Origin: Bifidobacteriaceae bacterium
GTDB taxonomy: Bacteria; Actinomycetota; Actinomycetes; Actinomycetales; WQXJ01
Length of the DNA stretch: 24,987 bases
Reading direction: 5' to 3'
Assembly (NCBI GenBank): GCA_031279575.1
Contig: JAITIG010000231.1
Span: forward strand, 1 to 24,987
A program made the position numbers and the translations under genes. Positions 17,907-24,987 of the stretch are shown in pieces (the first letter of the stretch is position 1; every line of letters starts with the position of its first letter). Below the pieces are notes generated by a model. It had not been told where the DNA came from, made no database searches, and worked only from the letters and a program-made list of their open reading frames with translations.

Positions 17907-19133
17907 CTAGAGGCCGTAGGCCTGGTGGACCAGGAAGATGGGGTGCTCCACCCGGACGCCCGCGCCCTGGCGCAGCTGCCAGCGGCAGGTTTCGGTGTCG
18001 CACAGGGCCAAGCCGGCGCCGGAGTCTTGGATCAGTTTGAACAGGGGCGCGCCCACCGCCTGGGCGATCTGGTACTTCTCCTTCTTCAGGCCGTAGGTGC
18101 CGGCGATGCCGCAGCAGGCCTGGCCGGATTCGACCACCGCCAGGCCGGGGATCAAGGCCAGCACCTCCAGCGCGGGCAAGCCCATGGCCTGGCCCTTGAG
18201 CTGGCAGGGCGCGTGGTAGGGGACGCTGGCCTCGATCGGCTCGAAGTCCAGCGGCAGTTGGCCGCGACCGGCCAGGTCCGCCAGGAACTCCATGATGTCT
18301 TTGACCCGGGCGGAGACATCCGCCAACTCGGGCGCCTCAACCCCCATGATCTCCCGGGCCTCGTGCTTGAGCATGCCGGTGCATGAGCCGGAGGCGGAGA
18401 CGATGGTCAAATCCGGGCCCGCCGCCCGCAGTTGGCGGCTCAGTTTGAGCACGCTCTTGGCCGCCCCCTCGAACAAGCCGTTGGACTGCTGGGCCAGGCC
18501 GCAGCAACCCTGGGCCGGGACCACCACCTCGTAGCCGATGCGCTCCAGCACCTCGACGGCCCGTTTGGAGGTCTCAACCTCGAAATACTGGCCGGCGCAG
18601 CCGTGGAAGAACACCACCTGGCCGCGGGGGGCGGGCGCGCCGCGCGGCGCGCGCCGGGCCAGCCATTGGGCAAAGGTCTGCGCCGCGGCCACCGGCATGG
18701 GCGCCTTGCGGCCCACCCCGACGCCGGCCTCGACCGCGGCCCGCACCGCCTTGTTGCGCAGGGCCGCGTTGGCCAGGCCGGCCACCGGCGCCATGGCCTT
18801 GCCCATCAGGCTGGTCTGCGAGATCAGCTTGTCCCGCAGCGGCATGTGGTGGCGCTTCATGACCGCCCTGGCCTGAGAGTTCAGCTCGGCGATCTTGACG
18901 CCCTGGGGGCAGACCAAGGTGCAGGTGCCGCAACTGGAGCAGTAGTCCAAGGTTTGGTCCACGCTTTGCCCCTGGCGGAAGCGCTCGGCTTGGGGGCCGA
19001 CAAACTTGGGCCCCGCGAACTGCGGCGCGACCGCCATCACCGGGCACTGGGTCTCGCAGATGTTGCATTTGACGCAGGCGTCGAGCGAGGCCCGCGCCAA
19101 CTCGTGGCCCGCCAACTCCAACACCGGTTTCAT
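17907..19133 (-). CDS. glpC: Anaerobic glycerol-3-phosphate dehydrogenase subunit C
   Basis: GlpC (408 residues) is the iron-sulfur subunit that passes electrons from GlpAB to membrane quinones. Two CxxCxxCxxxCP motifs bind [4Fe-4S] clusters: Cys20/23/26/30 (CVKCNICETQCP) and Cys65/68/71/75 (CSSCGTCTLVCP). Two CCG domains follow, one with FFHGCAGQYF and VPAQGCCGLAQQS, the other with PYHAPCQLKGQ and SGQACCGIAGTYG, the heterodisulfide-reductase-like cysteine-rich repeats. ATG at 19133 is chosen because it overlaps the glpB stop (ATGA) and family similarity starts there. It is the last gene of glpABC. The whole chain is intact and of normal length. Confidence 0.95.
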   Translation of the reverse strand: MKPVLELAGHELARASLDACVKCNICETQCPVMAVAPQFAGPKFVGPQAERFRQGQSVDQTLDYCSSCGTCTLVCPQGVKIAELNSQARAVMKRHHMPLRDKLISQTSLMGKAMAPVAGLANAALRNKAVRAAVEAGVGVGRKAPMPVAAAQTFAQWLARRAPRGAPAPRGQVVFFHGCAGQYFEVETSKRAVEVLERIGYEVVVPAQGCCGLAQQSNGLFEGAAKSVLKLSRQLRAAGPDLTIVSASGSCTGMLKHEAREIMGVEAPELADVSARVKDIMEFLADLAGRGQLPLDFEPIEASVPYHAPCQLKGQAMGLPALEVLALIPGLAVVESGQACCGIAGTYGLKKEKYQIAQAVGAPLFKLIQDSGAGLALCDTETCRWQLRQGAGVRVEHPIFLVHQAYGL

Positions 19134-20389
19134 GGCACGCTCCTCAGCACGGATTCGACAGCCGCCCAAGCCGAGCCCAGGGCCACGCCCTCGCCTGACT
19201 TCTCCGCCCAGCGCACGGCGCCGCCGAGCAGGCCGCCGGCCACGCGCAGGTTCTGGTAGACCGGCTCGCCGCCCTGGTCCAGCGGCCGCATCTGGGCGTC
19301 CACCCGCACCCCGACCCGGAACACGGCCGGCGCCTCGCCGTACTCCTCGCCGATCAGCTGCTCGATCGGCGCCAGGTTGGCCAGCGGCAGCTTGAACAAG
19401 GTCTCCGCCAGGTGGTAGCGCGAGTCGAGCGCGATCGCCCCCGACTCGAACCCGCCAGGGCAGTAGACGATCGCGTCCACCGGGTAGCGCTTGGGCGCCC
19501 CGGCGGCCGCCGCGGTCACCTCCACCACCCGGCCGCCCGCGGCTTGGAAGCCGGTCACAGCGGCGCCGAAGACCAGCCGCACCCCCAGTTCGCGGGCGCG
19601 CTGGGTCAGGGTTTGGGCCAGCCGGTGGCCCGGCAGGCAGGGCGGCGGCAAGCCGACTTCGAACACCGGTTTGCCCAGCTCCTGGCCCAGTTCCCGCCAA
19701 ACCCCCTGGCCGGCCGCGCCCAGCACGGCGGGCAAGGCGACGGCATCGGCGGCCTTGGCGGCGGGGCGCAGCGCCTCGGCCACCCGCTGGCTAAACCCCG
19801 GCTGGTCGAAGGCCCGGGCCACCGCCATGGCGCTGGCGTCCAGGCCGCCCAAAACCGGGCTGGGCGGAAGCTCGAGCAGGTGGGGCGTGGCGTGGAGGCG
19901 GCCGCCGCCGGGCAGCTCGGCCCGGTTCCAGTTGCCGGCCGCCAAGGCGGGGGAGAAGTCCTTGACGCGGTCGAAGCCGACCACCGCCCAGCGCGCCCCG
20001 GCCTGCGGCCGGCCGGCCGCCAGCGACCCGGGGTAGAGCGCGGTTGGGCGCAGCGCCCCGAGCGCGGTCGGCAGCACCGCGTTGGCCTCCAGGTCGCCTT
20101 GCATCCAATCGGGGCCCAGCAAGTCGAGCAGGGCCTGGACGCCGCGCCGCACATTGGCCGGTCCGATGGCGGCGTAGGGGTGGCCGGGCGGCGGCGCGCT
20201 GATGAAGTCGAAGGGGTTGGCCAGCGCCGCGCCGGCCGGCGGGTAGCCCATCAGGTCGATGGTGCCTTGGGACAGCGCCAGCCCGCCGGCCCCTTTGGCC
20301 ACCAGGCGGGTGGGCAGGCCGGCCTGGGCCAGTTGGCAGGCCGCCACCAGGCCGCTCAGCCCGGCCCCGATGACCAGCATCTCGCTCAC
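19130..20389 (-). CDS. glpB: Anaerobic glycerol-3-phosphate dehydrogenase subunit B
   Basis: GlpB (419 residues) is a flavin-binding subunit of the GlpABC complex. The N-terminal dinucleotide fold is clear, MLVIGAGLSGLVAACQLAQAG (residues 4-24). The family-typical GGLALSQGTIDLMGYPP follows around residues 35-52. Downstream segments such as LPPCLPGHRLAQTL and DAIVYCPGGFESGAIALDSR match the rest of the subunit. GTG 20389 is selected because it overlaps the glpA stop (GTGA) and has AGGAGGTGG just upstream on the minus strand. The stop overlaps glpC by 4 bases, so all three subunits are translated in a coupled manner. The role is membrane-side assembly and electron transfer in oxidation of glycerol 3-phosphate to dihydroxyacetone phosphate. 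Confidence 0.93.
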   Translation of the reverse strand: MSEMLVIGAGLSGLVAACQLAQAGLPTRLVAKGAGGLALSQGTIDLMGYPPAGAALANPFDFISAPPPGHPYAAIGPANVRRGVQALLDLLGPDWMQGDLEANAVLPTALGALRPTALYPGSLAAGRPQAGARWAVVGFDRVKDFSPALAAGNWNRAELPGGGRLHATPHLLELPPSPVLGGLDASAMAVARAFDQPGFSQRVAEALRPAAKAADAVALPAVLGAAGQGVWRELGQELGKPVFEVGLPPPCLPGHRLAQTLTQRARELGVRLVFGAAVTGFQAAGGRVVEVTAAAAGAPKRYPVDAIVYCPGGFESGAIALDSRYHLAETLFKLPLANLAPIEQLIGEEYGEAPAVFRVGVRVDAQMRPLDQGGEPVYQNLRVAGGLLGGAVRWAEKSGEGVALGSAWAAVESVLRSVP

Positions 20390-21957
20390 AGGACCACCTC
20401 CTGGCTGGGCGGGACGTGGGCTAAGTCGAGCGCCCCGTACAAGCTCCAGTGGTCGAGCGCGACCTGGCGCAGCAGGTCGCCGAACAGCACCGGCCACTGC
20501 CCGGCCCAGCGGTTGCGCAAAAACAACCGCAGCGCGGCCGTGGCGCGCTCGGCGCTCCACTCGCCCTCCTGGCAGGCCGCGCCCGCCGCCCGGGGGGCGC
20601 AGAAGCCGCCCTGGCAGGGGCCCATGCCCAGGCGGGTGCGCCGGCGCAAGTCGTCCAAAGAGTTGTCGGGGTAGCGTTTGACCAGTTCGACCAGCCGGGC
20701 GCGGCCCACCAGCTCGCATTCGCAGATCAGCGGGTCGCCCGCCCGGCCGGCCTCGGCGGCCGCCAGGCGGTCGGTCACCCGGTGGATGCGCTGCTCGCGG
20801 CTGGGCACCGGCTCGTCGGCGGTGCGGCAGGGGCGCTGGTCGCCCAGTTTGTCGCACATGGCGTCGACCGCGCGCTGCGCCATCAGCCGGTAGGTGGTGA
20901 GCTTGCCGCCGGCCACGGTCAAGGCGCCCTCGACCCCGTCGCGCTCGGCGTGGTCGAAGATAAACATGCCGCGGCGCATGCCCCGGGTGTCGGTCGCCGC
21001 CACCCGCGAGTCCTTGATCAGGGGGCGCGCCCCCACCCAGGAGTGCAGCGCGCGGGCCTGGCGGAAGCCCGGCACCAGGGCTTCGCCGGAATCGAGCATC
21101 TGCTGGATTTTGGCCCGCGGCATCGTCAACTGGTCTGGGTCGGCAGCCGGGGTGTCGGTGGTGCCGATGACCGAGATGGTGTGGGCCGGCACCAGGATGT
21201 CGCCGTCGCCGGGTTTGGTCAGGCGGTTGATGACGCGGCTGGCGAGGCGGTGCGCCACCCCCACCATGACGCCTTGGCCGGGCACCACGTCGATGTCGTC
21301 GATGCCCATCAGGGCGGCCACCTGGCCCACCCACGGCCCGGTGGTGTTGATCACAAAACCGGTCTCGATCAAGATGTCCTGGCCGGCTTTGCGGTCGCGG
21401 CAGCGCACGGCGGCGACCCGCCCGTGGCGCAGCTCGATCCCGTTGACCTCGGTGTAGCGCATGACGCGCGCGCCGTAGGCGACGGCTGAGCGGATGGCGC
21501 CCCACGCCATCGCCCAGCCGTCGATGGCGCCGTCGGCCACCTTGACGGCGCGGGTCAGCCTGGGGTTGAGGCGGGGCTCTAGGAGCAGCGCCGCCGCCGG
21601 CGCGATCTCCTCGTGGGGCACGCCCGCCGCGGCGCAGCCGCGCAGGAATTTGTCGCCGAAGGCCGCCTCGTCCCCCTCCAAGGCCACGAACAGCCCGCCG
21701 GTGTCCTCCACCGCGCCGGGCTGGATGCGTTTGACGATGGCGTTCTCCTGGGCGCATTCGGCGGCCGATTCCGGGTCCGAGACGGCGTAGCGCCCCCCGG
21801 AGTGGAGCAGGCCGTGGAAGCGGGCGGATGTGCCTTGGGCGATGTCCGCCCGCTCCACCAGCGCGACTGCGAAGCCGCGCATGGCGGCGTCGCGGGCCAC
21901 GCCGCAGCCGGTTGAGCCGCCGCCAATCACCACCAGGTCGGCATTGAGGGTCTTCAC
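20386..21957 (-). CDS. glpA: Anaerobic glycerol-3-phosphate dehydrogenase subunit A
   Basis: GlpA (523 residues) is the catalytic FAD subunit that oxidises sn-glycerol 3-phosphate. The FAD fold reads LVVIGGGSTGCGVARDAAMRG (8-28), followed by QGTSARFHGLLHSGGRY, the DAO-type substrate region. The C-terminal part, about residues 411-463, is a BFD-like [2Fe-2S] domain with CEC and CQGGFC cysteines. That domain separates GlpA from the aerobic single-subunit GlpD. I take GTG 21957 as the start, since family similarity begins immediately. GTG 21981 would add eight residues and follows no better ribosome site. The promoter is recognisable upstream (22021-22049). No glpK, glpF or regulator lies in the window. 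Confidence 0.94.
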   Translation of the reverse strand: MKTLNADLVVIGGGSTGCGVARDAAMRGFAVALVERADIAQGTSARFHGLLHSGGRYAVSDPESAAECAQENAIVKRIQPGAVEDTGGLFVALEGDEAAFGDKFLRGCAAAGVPHEEIAPAAALLLEPRLNPRLTRAVKVADGAIDGWAMAWGAIRSAVAYGARVMRYTEVNGIELRHGRVAAVRCRDRKAGQDILIETGFVINTTGPWVGQVAALMGIDDIDVVPGQGVMVGVAHRLASRVINRLTKPGDGDILVPAHTISVIGTTDTPAADPDQLTMPRAKIQQMLDSGEALVPGFRQARALHSWVGARPLIKDSRVAATDTRGMRRGMFIFDHAERDGVEGALTVAGGKLTTYRLMAQRAVDAMCDKLGDQRPCRTADEPVPSREQRIHRVTDRLAAAEAGRAGDPLICECELVGRARLVELVKRYPDNSLDDLRRRTRLGMGPCQGGFCAPRAAGAACQEGEWSAERATAALRLFLRNRWAGQWPVLFGDLLRQVALDHWSLYGALDLAHVPPSQEVVL

Positions 21958-21991
21958 GCGGAGCCACCAAACCTTTCGCACGAGAGCCTTC

Positions 21992-22012
21992 GGCGGTCAG
22001 CCCTTGACCGCC
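21992..22012. promoter_or_regulatory. Inverted repeat at the glpA transcription start region
   Basis: GGCGGTCA (21992-21999) and TGACCGCC (22005-22012) form a perfect 8-bp inverted repeat with a 5-base spacer. It lies just downstream of the predicted glpA -10 box, where a repressor would block transcription or an mRNA hairpin would form in the leader. A GlpR-like operator is possible but unproven. Confidence 0.5.
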
Positions 22013-22020
22013 TCACAGGC

Positions 22021-22049
22021 AGATTAATCCGCCGCGCCAGCCTTGACCA
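22021..22049 (-). promoter_or_regulatory. Candidate glpABC promoter (TGGTCA / TAATCT)
   Basis: Read on the minus strand, TGGTCA (22044-22049) is followed by a 17-base spacer and TAATCT (22021-22026). This is the best-formed sigma70-like promoter in the window. Transcription would start near 22014, leaving a leader of about 57 bases before the glpA GTG. Confidence 0.55.
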
Positions 22050-22065
22050 TTATTTCGCCGCGATT

Positions 22066-22077
22066 GCACAAATGTGC
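22066..22077. promoter_or_regulatory. Palindrome GCACA-AA-TGTGC between glpA and thrC
   Basis: A 5-bp inverted repeat with a 2-base centre sits about 57 bases upstream of the predicted glpA start, a usual activator position. It also overlaps the -35 area of thrC. The surrounding sequence ATTGCACAAATGTGC is AT-rich for this genome, as protein-binding sites often are. Confidence 0.4.
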
Positions 22078-22094
22078 GCGGGCCGCCTCGCCGC

Positions 22095-22100
22095 TAGGCT
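22095..22100 (+). promoter_or_regulatory. Candidate -10 box (TAGGCT) for thrC
   Basis: TAGGCT ends 8 bases before GTG 22109 with only GGGGAACC between them, so the thrC transcript is probably leaderless. Confidence 0.5.
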
Positions 22101-22108
22101 GGGGAACC

Positions 22109-23539
22109 GTGCGCTACGTTTCCACCAGGGCGCTGCCAGGCGCGGCCGGGCTGCCCTTCGCCGACATCCTGTTAGCGGGCCTGGCCCCGGACGGCGGGCT
22201 CTACCTGCCCGAGCGCTACCCCCAAACCGGCCCCGCCCGCCTTGAGCAGTGGCGCGGGCTTTGGGCCCGGGAGGGCTACGCGGCGCTGGCCGGCGCCGTG
22301 CTGGAGCTGTTCGCGCCGGAATACGGCCCGGACGGCATCGCCCGGCTGGCGCGGCGGGCTTACACGGCGGAGAAGTTCTCCGACCCGGCCATCGCGCCGG
22401 TCGAGCGGATAGGCGCGGGCCAGCTATGGCTGGCGCACCTGGCCGGCGGGCCGACCGCCGCCTTCAAAGACCTGGCCCTGCAGCTGCTGGGCGAGCTGTT
22501 CGAGCACGAGCTGGCGCGGCGCGGCACTTGGCTGACCGTGCTGGGCGCCACCTCGGGGGACACCGGCAGCTCGGCCGAGCGCGCGCTGGAGGGGCGGGCG
22601 CGGATCAAAGTCGCCATGCTCACCCCCCGGGGGCGGATGACCCCGTTCCAGCAGGCCCAGATGTACTCGATCGACGACCCGTCGGTGGCCAACATCGCCA
22701 TCGACGGGGTCTTCGACGACTGCCAAGACCTGGTCAAAGCCCTCAACCTGGACGCCGCCTTCAAGGCCCGCTGGCGCCTCGGGGCGGTCAACTCGATCAA
22801 CTGGGCCAGGGTGGCGGCCCAGGTGGCGTACTACTTCGCGGCCTACTTCCAAACCGGCCAGGAGCGGGTCTCCTTCGCCGTGCCGACGGGCAACTTCGGC
22901 AACATCCTGGCCGGGCACGTGGCCCGCCAGATGGGCTTGCCGGTCGACGCCTTGATTCTGGCCACCAATGAGAACAACGTGCTGCACGAGTTTTTCCAGA
23001 CCGGCCTGTACCGCCCCCGCGCCGCCGCCCAGACCGTGGCCACCTCCAGCCCGTCGATGGACATCTCGAAGGCGTCCAACTTTGAGCGCTTCGCGGCCGA
23101 TTTGCTGGGCCGCGACGGCGCCCGGGTGGCGGCCTTGTTTGGCCGGGCGCTGGCGCGAGACGGCTGCTTCGACCTCGGCGCCACCCCTGAGTTCGCCGGG
23201 GTGCGCCAGCGCTTCGGGTTTGTCTCCGGCGCCTCCAGCCACGCCGACCGCTTGGCCGCCATCCGCCGCCTGTGGCGCGACCACGGCCTGCTGGTGGACC
23301 CCCACACGGCCGATGCCGTCCATGTCGCGGCCGGCTCGGGGGTGGCGGGGCCGATTGTGGTCCTGGAGACGGCCTTGCCGGTGAAGTTCGCCCAGACCAT
23401 TGCCGAGGCGGTGGGCTTCGCCCCGCCGGTCCCGCCGCGCTTCGCCGGGCTGCTCGAGGCCGGGCGCCACGCGGTCGACCTGCCGAATGACGCCGCGGCG
23501 CTGAAACGCTGGCTAGCTGCCTGGTTGGAGGGGCGCTAG
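22109..23539 (+). CDS. thrC: Threonine synthase
   Basis: ThrC converts O-phosphohomoserine to threonine with pyridoxal phosphate. This 476-residue protein is the longer fold-type II form. MRYVSTRALPG starts the N-terminal domain, and DGGLYLPERYP (28-38) is characteristic. The PLP lysine is Lys120 in TAAFKDLALQLLG. The phosphate-binding loop follows, ATSGDTGSSAERAL (147-160). VPTGNFGNILAGH and the later PSMDISKASNFER complete the signature. GTG 22109 is chosen over the earlier in-frame ATG at 22043. A TAGGCT box lies between them, 8 bases before the GTG, and the extra residues do not resemble the family. It stands alone, divergent from glpABC, and ends in a stop-enclosing hairpin. Confidence 0.96.
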   Translation: MRYVSTRALPGAAGLPFADILLAGLAPDGGLYLPERYPQTGPARLEQWRGLWAREGYAALAGAVLELFAPEYGPDGIARLARRAYTAEKFSDPAIAPVERIGAGQLWLAHLAGGPTAAFKDLALQLLGELFEHELARRGTWLTVLGATSGDTGSSAERALEGRARIKVAMLTPRGRMTPFQQAQMYSIDDPSVANIAIDGVFDDCQDLVKALNLDAAFKARWRLGAVNSINWARVAAQVAYYFAAYFQTGQERVSFAVPTGNFGNILAGHVARQMGLPVDALILATNENNVLHEFFQTGLYRPRAAAQTVATSSPSMDISKASNFERFAADLLGRDGARVAALFGRALARDGCFDLGATPEFAGVRQRFGFVSGASSHADRLAAIRRLWRDHGLLVDPHTADAVHVAAGSGVAGPIVVLETALPVKFAQTIAEAVGFAPPVPPRFAGLLEAGRHAVDLPNDAAALKRWLAAWLEGR

Positions 23540-23546
23540 GCGCCCC
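23530..23546 (+). terminator. Hairpin with the thrC stop codon as its loop
   Basis: GGGGCGC (23530-23536) and GCGCCCC (23540-23546) pair perfectly and the loop is exactly the TAG stop codon. No U tract follows. The remaining gap to 23692 shows a GC-rich start, an AT-richer TATAGCAT stretch (23617-23624) and the next promoter. Confidence 0.45.
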
Positions 23547-23680
23547 GGCGGGGGCTGGGGGGCTTGGCCGGGGCCGCCTGGCCGAGCGGCGCGGTTGGCC
23601 CATTGGGGGCGGCGGCGTATAGCATCTGTAGTCGCCAGACCGGTTTGGGCCGGTGCCATCTCCCTCACAGATTGGCGACC

Positions 23681-23686
23681 TACTCT
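23681..23686 (+). promoter_or_regulatory. Candidate -10 box (TACTCT) for the Pro/Trp-rich protein gene
   Basis: TACTCT ends 6 bases before ATG 23693 with no ribosome site between, consistent with a leaderless start. Confidence 0.38.
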
Positions 23687-23692
23687 TACGCC

Positions 23693-24655
23693 ATGCGCCA
23701 GGACTCCGGTGGCGGCTTGCCACCCTCATTCCCGCCGCGGCGGCCCATCTTGGGCCGGCGGCGCCAACTTGAGCGGGGCGCGCCGGCCGGGGCCGAGGGC
23801 GACCGGCTGCCGCCCGGGGCCGAGGGCGACCAGCTGCCGCCCAGCTTCCCGCCGGCGGCCAGGCCGGGGCCGGGGCCGGGGCCCAGGCCCGCTCTGCCGG
23901 CCTTTGACTCCGCCCGGGCCCCCGCGCAGCCCGCTCCGGGCGCCGACCTTGCCCCAAGGCCCGCCGTCAACCCGGGCGAAGACCACTTTGGTCCCGCCGC
24001 CTGGGGCTTCGCCGGCGACCTGAGCCCGCGCCGGCGCCCCGGCGGCCAAGGCGCCAGGCCGCCGGAGGCGGCCTCGCCGGGGGACGGCGGGGCGCCGGCC
24101 GAGGCGGCGCCGGGCGAGCCGGCCCCCGATTTGGCAGACGGCTGGGGCGCCTGGCCGGCCGCGGACCGGTCCCAAGCGCCCGGCGCCCGGGCGGCCAGCG
24201 CGGACTGGGGCGCGGCCGGCCAGCCCGCCCCGCGCGGCGCCTGGGGCCCGCCTGGCGGCGCCGAGCCTGGGGCGGTGGACGCCGCCTGGGGAGACTTCGG
24301 CGGGTTTGCCCCCGCCCGCCCGGCGGGCGGCGACTCCTGGGGTCCGCACCCCCCCGCGGGCGGCGCCGGCGCTGAGGCCGGCCCGCCGCCGAGTTGGGCC
24401 CCAACCGAGGCTGGGCCGGGGTCCAGCTGGGAGGAGTTGCTGAGCGGGGACGAGGCCCAGGCCGCGCCCGGCCCGCCGCCGGCCGGCGGCGGGCGGCCGG
24501 CCTGGCAGCCCTTGGTGGCCGGCGACGCCCTGCCCGAAGGCCCCGGCCAGGACCTGGACGCGGCGCCGCAATGGCGCCGCGCGCCCACCGCCGACCCGCG
24601 CCGCTCCGCCGGGACGGCCCGCCGCGGCCCGGCCGAAGGCCGCCCGCCCGCCTGA
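23693..24655 (+). CDS. Hypothetical Pro/Gly/Ala-rich, tryptophan-punctuated protein
   Basis: I do not recognise this 320-residue product. It has no signal peptide or membrane segment and looks intrinsically disordered, being dominated by Pro, Gly, Ala and Arg. Two features stand out. A 9-residue tandem repeat GAEGDRLPP-GAEGDQLPP lies near residue 33, followed by PSFPP, which also appears at residues 11-15. A series of acidic/Trp short motifs spreads over residues 140-250 (DGWGAW, ADWGA, AAWGDFGGF, GDSWG, PSWAP, SSWEELLSGDE). Such spaced Trp motifs could be short linear binding motifs. The start ATG 23693 is supported by a TACTCT box 6 bases upstream. It precedes an SPFH-domain gene that has its own TAGGCT box. 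The long opposite-strand frame here looks like a GC artefact. Confidence 0.6.
   Translation: MRQDSGGGLPPSFPPRRPILGRRRQLERGAPAGAEGDRLPPGAEGDQLPPSFPPAARPGPGPGPRPALPAFDSARAPAQPAPGADLAPRPAVNPGEDHFGPAAWGFAGDLSPRRRPGGQGARPPEAASPGDGGAPAEAAPGEPAPDLADGWGAWPAADRSQAPGARAASADWGAAGQPAPRGAWGPPGGAEPGAVDAAWGDFGGFAPARPAGGDSWGPHPPAGGAGAEAGPPPSWAPTEAGPGSSWEELLSGDEAQAAPGPPPAGGGRPAWQPLVAGDALPEGPGQDLDAAPQWRRAPTADPRRSAGTARRGPAEGRPPA
23789..23842 (+). repeat. 27-bp tandem duplication inside the Pro/Trp-rich gene
   Basis: Two adjoining 27-base units (23789-23815 and 23816-23842) differ at a single base, G versus A, which changes Arg to Gln in a 9-residue repeat GAEGD(R/Q)LPP. The near identity points to a recent in-frame duplication. 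Confidence 0.85.
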
Positions 24656-24668
24656 GAGCCGGTGCGGG

Positions 24669-24674
24669 TAGGCT
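24669..24674 (+). promoter_or_regulatory. Candidate -10 box (TAGGCT) for the SPFH gene
   Basis: TAGGCT lies 35 bases before ATG 24710. Unlike the leaderless cases, this transcript would carry a leader of about 28 bases with a GGAAAGG ribosome site. Confidence 0.45.
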
Positions 24675-24709
24675 TGTCCCAGCGCGACCAAAGGCGGAAA
24701 GGCTGACTC

Positions 24710-24987
24710 ATGGGACTTATCAAAGCGGCGTTCGGGGCGGTTGGCGGCTCCTTGGGGGACCAGTGGCTAGACGCCATCGGCGTGCCGGAAGAGCTGATGA
24801 AGCAGGACACGCTGCTGATCCGGGGCGGGCCGCTGCGGCCCAATGCGCGCGGCTCCAACACCAAGGGCACCAGCGACATCGTCTCCTCCGGCTCCCGCGT
24901 GGTGGTGCCGACCAACATGTCGATGCTGCTGGTGGAGGGCGGCGCCGTGGTCGATGTGGTGGCCGAGGCCGGCTACTACACGGTGGA
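24710..24987 (+). CDS. SPFH-domain protein (YdjI-like), 5' part
   Basis: This gene runs off the window end, and 92 residues are visible. It begins MGLIKAAFGAVGGSLGDQW, followed by an ARGSNTKGTSDIVSSGS block and VVVPTNMSMLLVEGGAVVDV, then EAGYYTV. This is the start pattern of SPFH-domain proteins of the YdjI type (sometimes annotated virion core protein-like). These are membrane-associated scaffold proteins that in Bacillus sit beside the phage-shock protein PspA. ATG 24710 has GGAAAGG (24696-24702) 7 bases upstream. The short Gly-rich N-terminal amphipathic segment is thought to touch the membrane in this family. Downstream domains, such as a zinc ribbon, cannot be assessed. Confidence 0.85.
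   Translation, partial: MGLIKAAFGAVGGSLGDQWLDAIGVPEELMKQDTLLIRGGPLRPNARGSNTKGTSDIVSSGSRVVVPTNMSMLLVEGGAVVDVVAEAGYYTV

Noticed and set aside
19134..19700. A 5' extension of glpC into glpB
   Set aside because: The frame stays open only because of GC bias. The ATGA overlap with the glpB stop and the family N-terminus mark the start at 19133.
22043..22108. A longer thrC starting at ATG 22043
   Set aside because: The extra 22 residues do not resemble threonine synthase, and the thrC -10 box lies inside that segment.
23686..24918. A 410-codon minus-strand frame opposite the Pro/Trp-rich gene and the SPFH start
   Set aside because: It overlaps the recognisable SPFH N-terminus, has no promoter or ribosome site at its start, and its composition mirrors the plus-strand frame.

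Overview
The window is about 25 kb of very GC-rich DNA (roughly 70% G+C by eye, strong G/C bias at third codon positions). It is a chromosomal segment of an actinobacterium. The gene content fits this: a long-form leuA with a leucine leader peptide, class II DAHP synthase, PPi-type phosphofructokinase, the phoH-ybeY-corC-era run, and many apparently leaderless promoters with TAGGCT/TANNNT -10 boxes next to ATG or GTG. The plsC-pfp-aroF order resembles Micrococcales/Actinomycetales, but I cannot fix the genus. I see no insertion sequence, prophage, CRISPR array or plasmid function. This is mostly housekeeping sequence, and I did not find a convincing new multi-gene system.

Layout. 1-2133: end of a polar amino-acid ABC importer (binding protein cut by the window edge, permease, ATPase). 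2155-7533: tightly overlapped operon of HIT protein, PhoH ATPase, YbeY RNase, CorC/HlyC-type CBS protein, Era GTPase and an alpha/beta hydrolase with a membrane tail. 7534-9507: leucine control region and leuA. 9517-10113 (minus): small membrane protein. 10354-12452: plsC-like acyltransferase overlapping a PPi-phosphofructokinase. 12556-13899: class II DAHP synthase. 14071-15345: citrate synthase. 15479-17728: possible small upstream ORF, NCS1 permease and isochorismatase-family hydrolase. 17788-17861 (minus): tRNA-Val(TAC). 17907-21957 (minus): glpABC operon. 22109-23539: threonine synthase. 23693-24655: Pro/Gly/Ala/Trp-rich protein. 24710 to the end: start of an SPFH-domain protein.

How it fits together. 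Carbon enters through glycerol 3-phosphate (GlpABC, the multi-subunit quinone-linked type usual in anaerobic metabolism) and a reversible PPi-dependent phosphofructokinase. It feeds citrate synthase, the shikimate entry enzyme, leucine and threonine synthesis. This suggests an amino-acid-prototrophic, facultatively anaerobic or anaerobic lifestyle (inference).

The most interesting signals are regulatory. (1) A 14-residue leader peptide with four consecutive Leu codons lies before leuA, and those codons are perfectly complementary over 10 bases to the leuA ribosome-binding region. (2) Several transcription-unit-final genes have their stop codon inside a hairpin without a U tract. (3) -10 boxes recur 6-10 bases before start codons. 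(4) The glpA/thrC divergent region carries two inverted repeats. No gene-free stretch exceeds 300 bases. The largest gaps are 10114-10353, 7534-7764 and 15346-15560, each described below.
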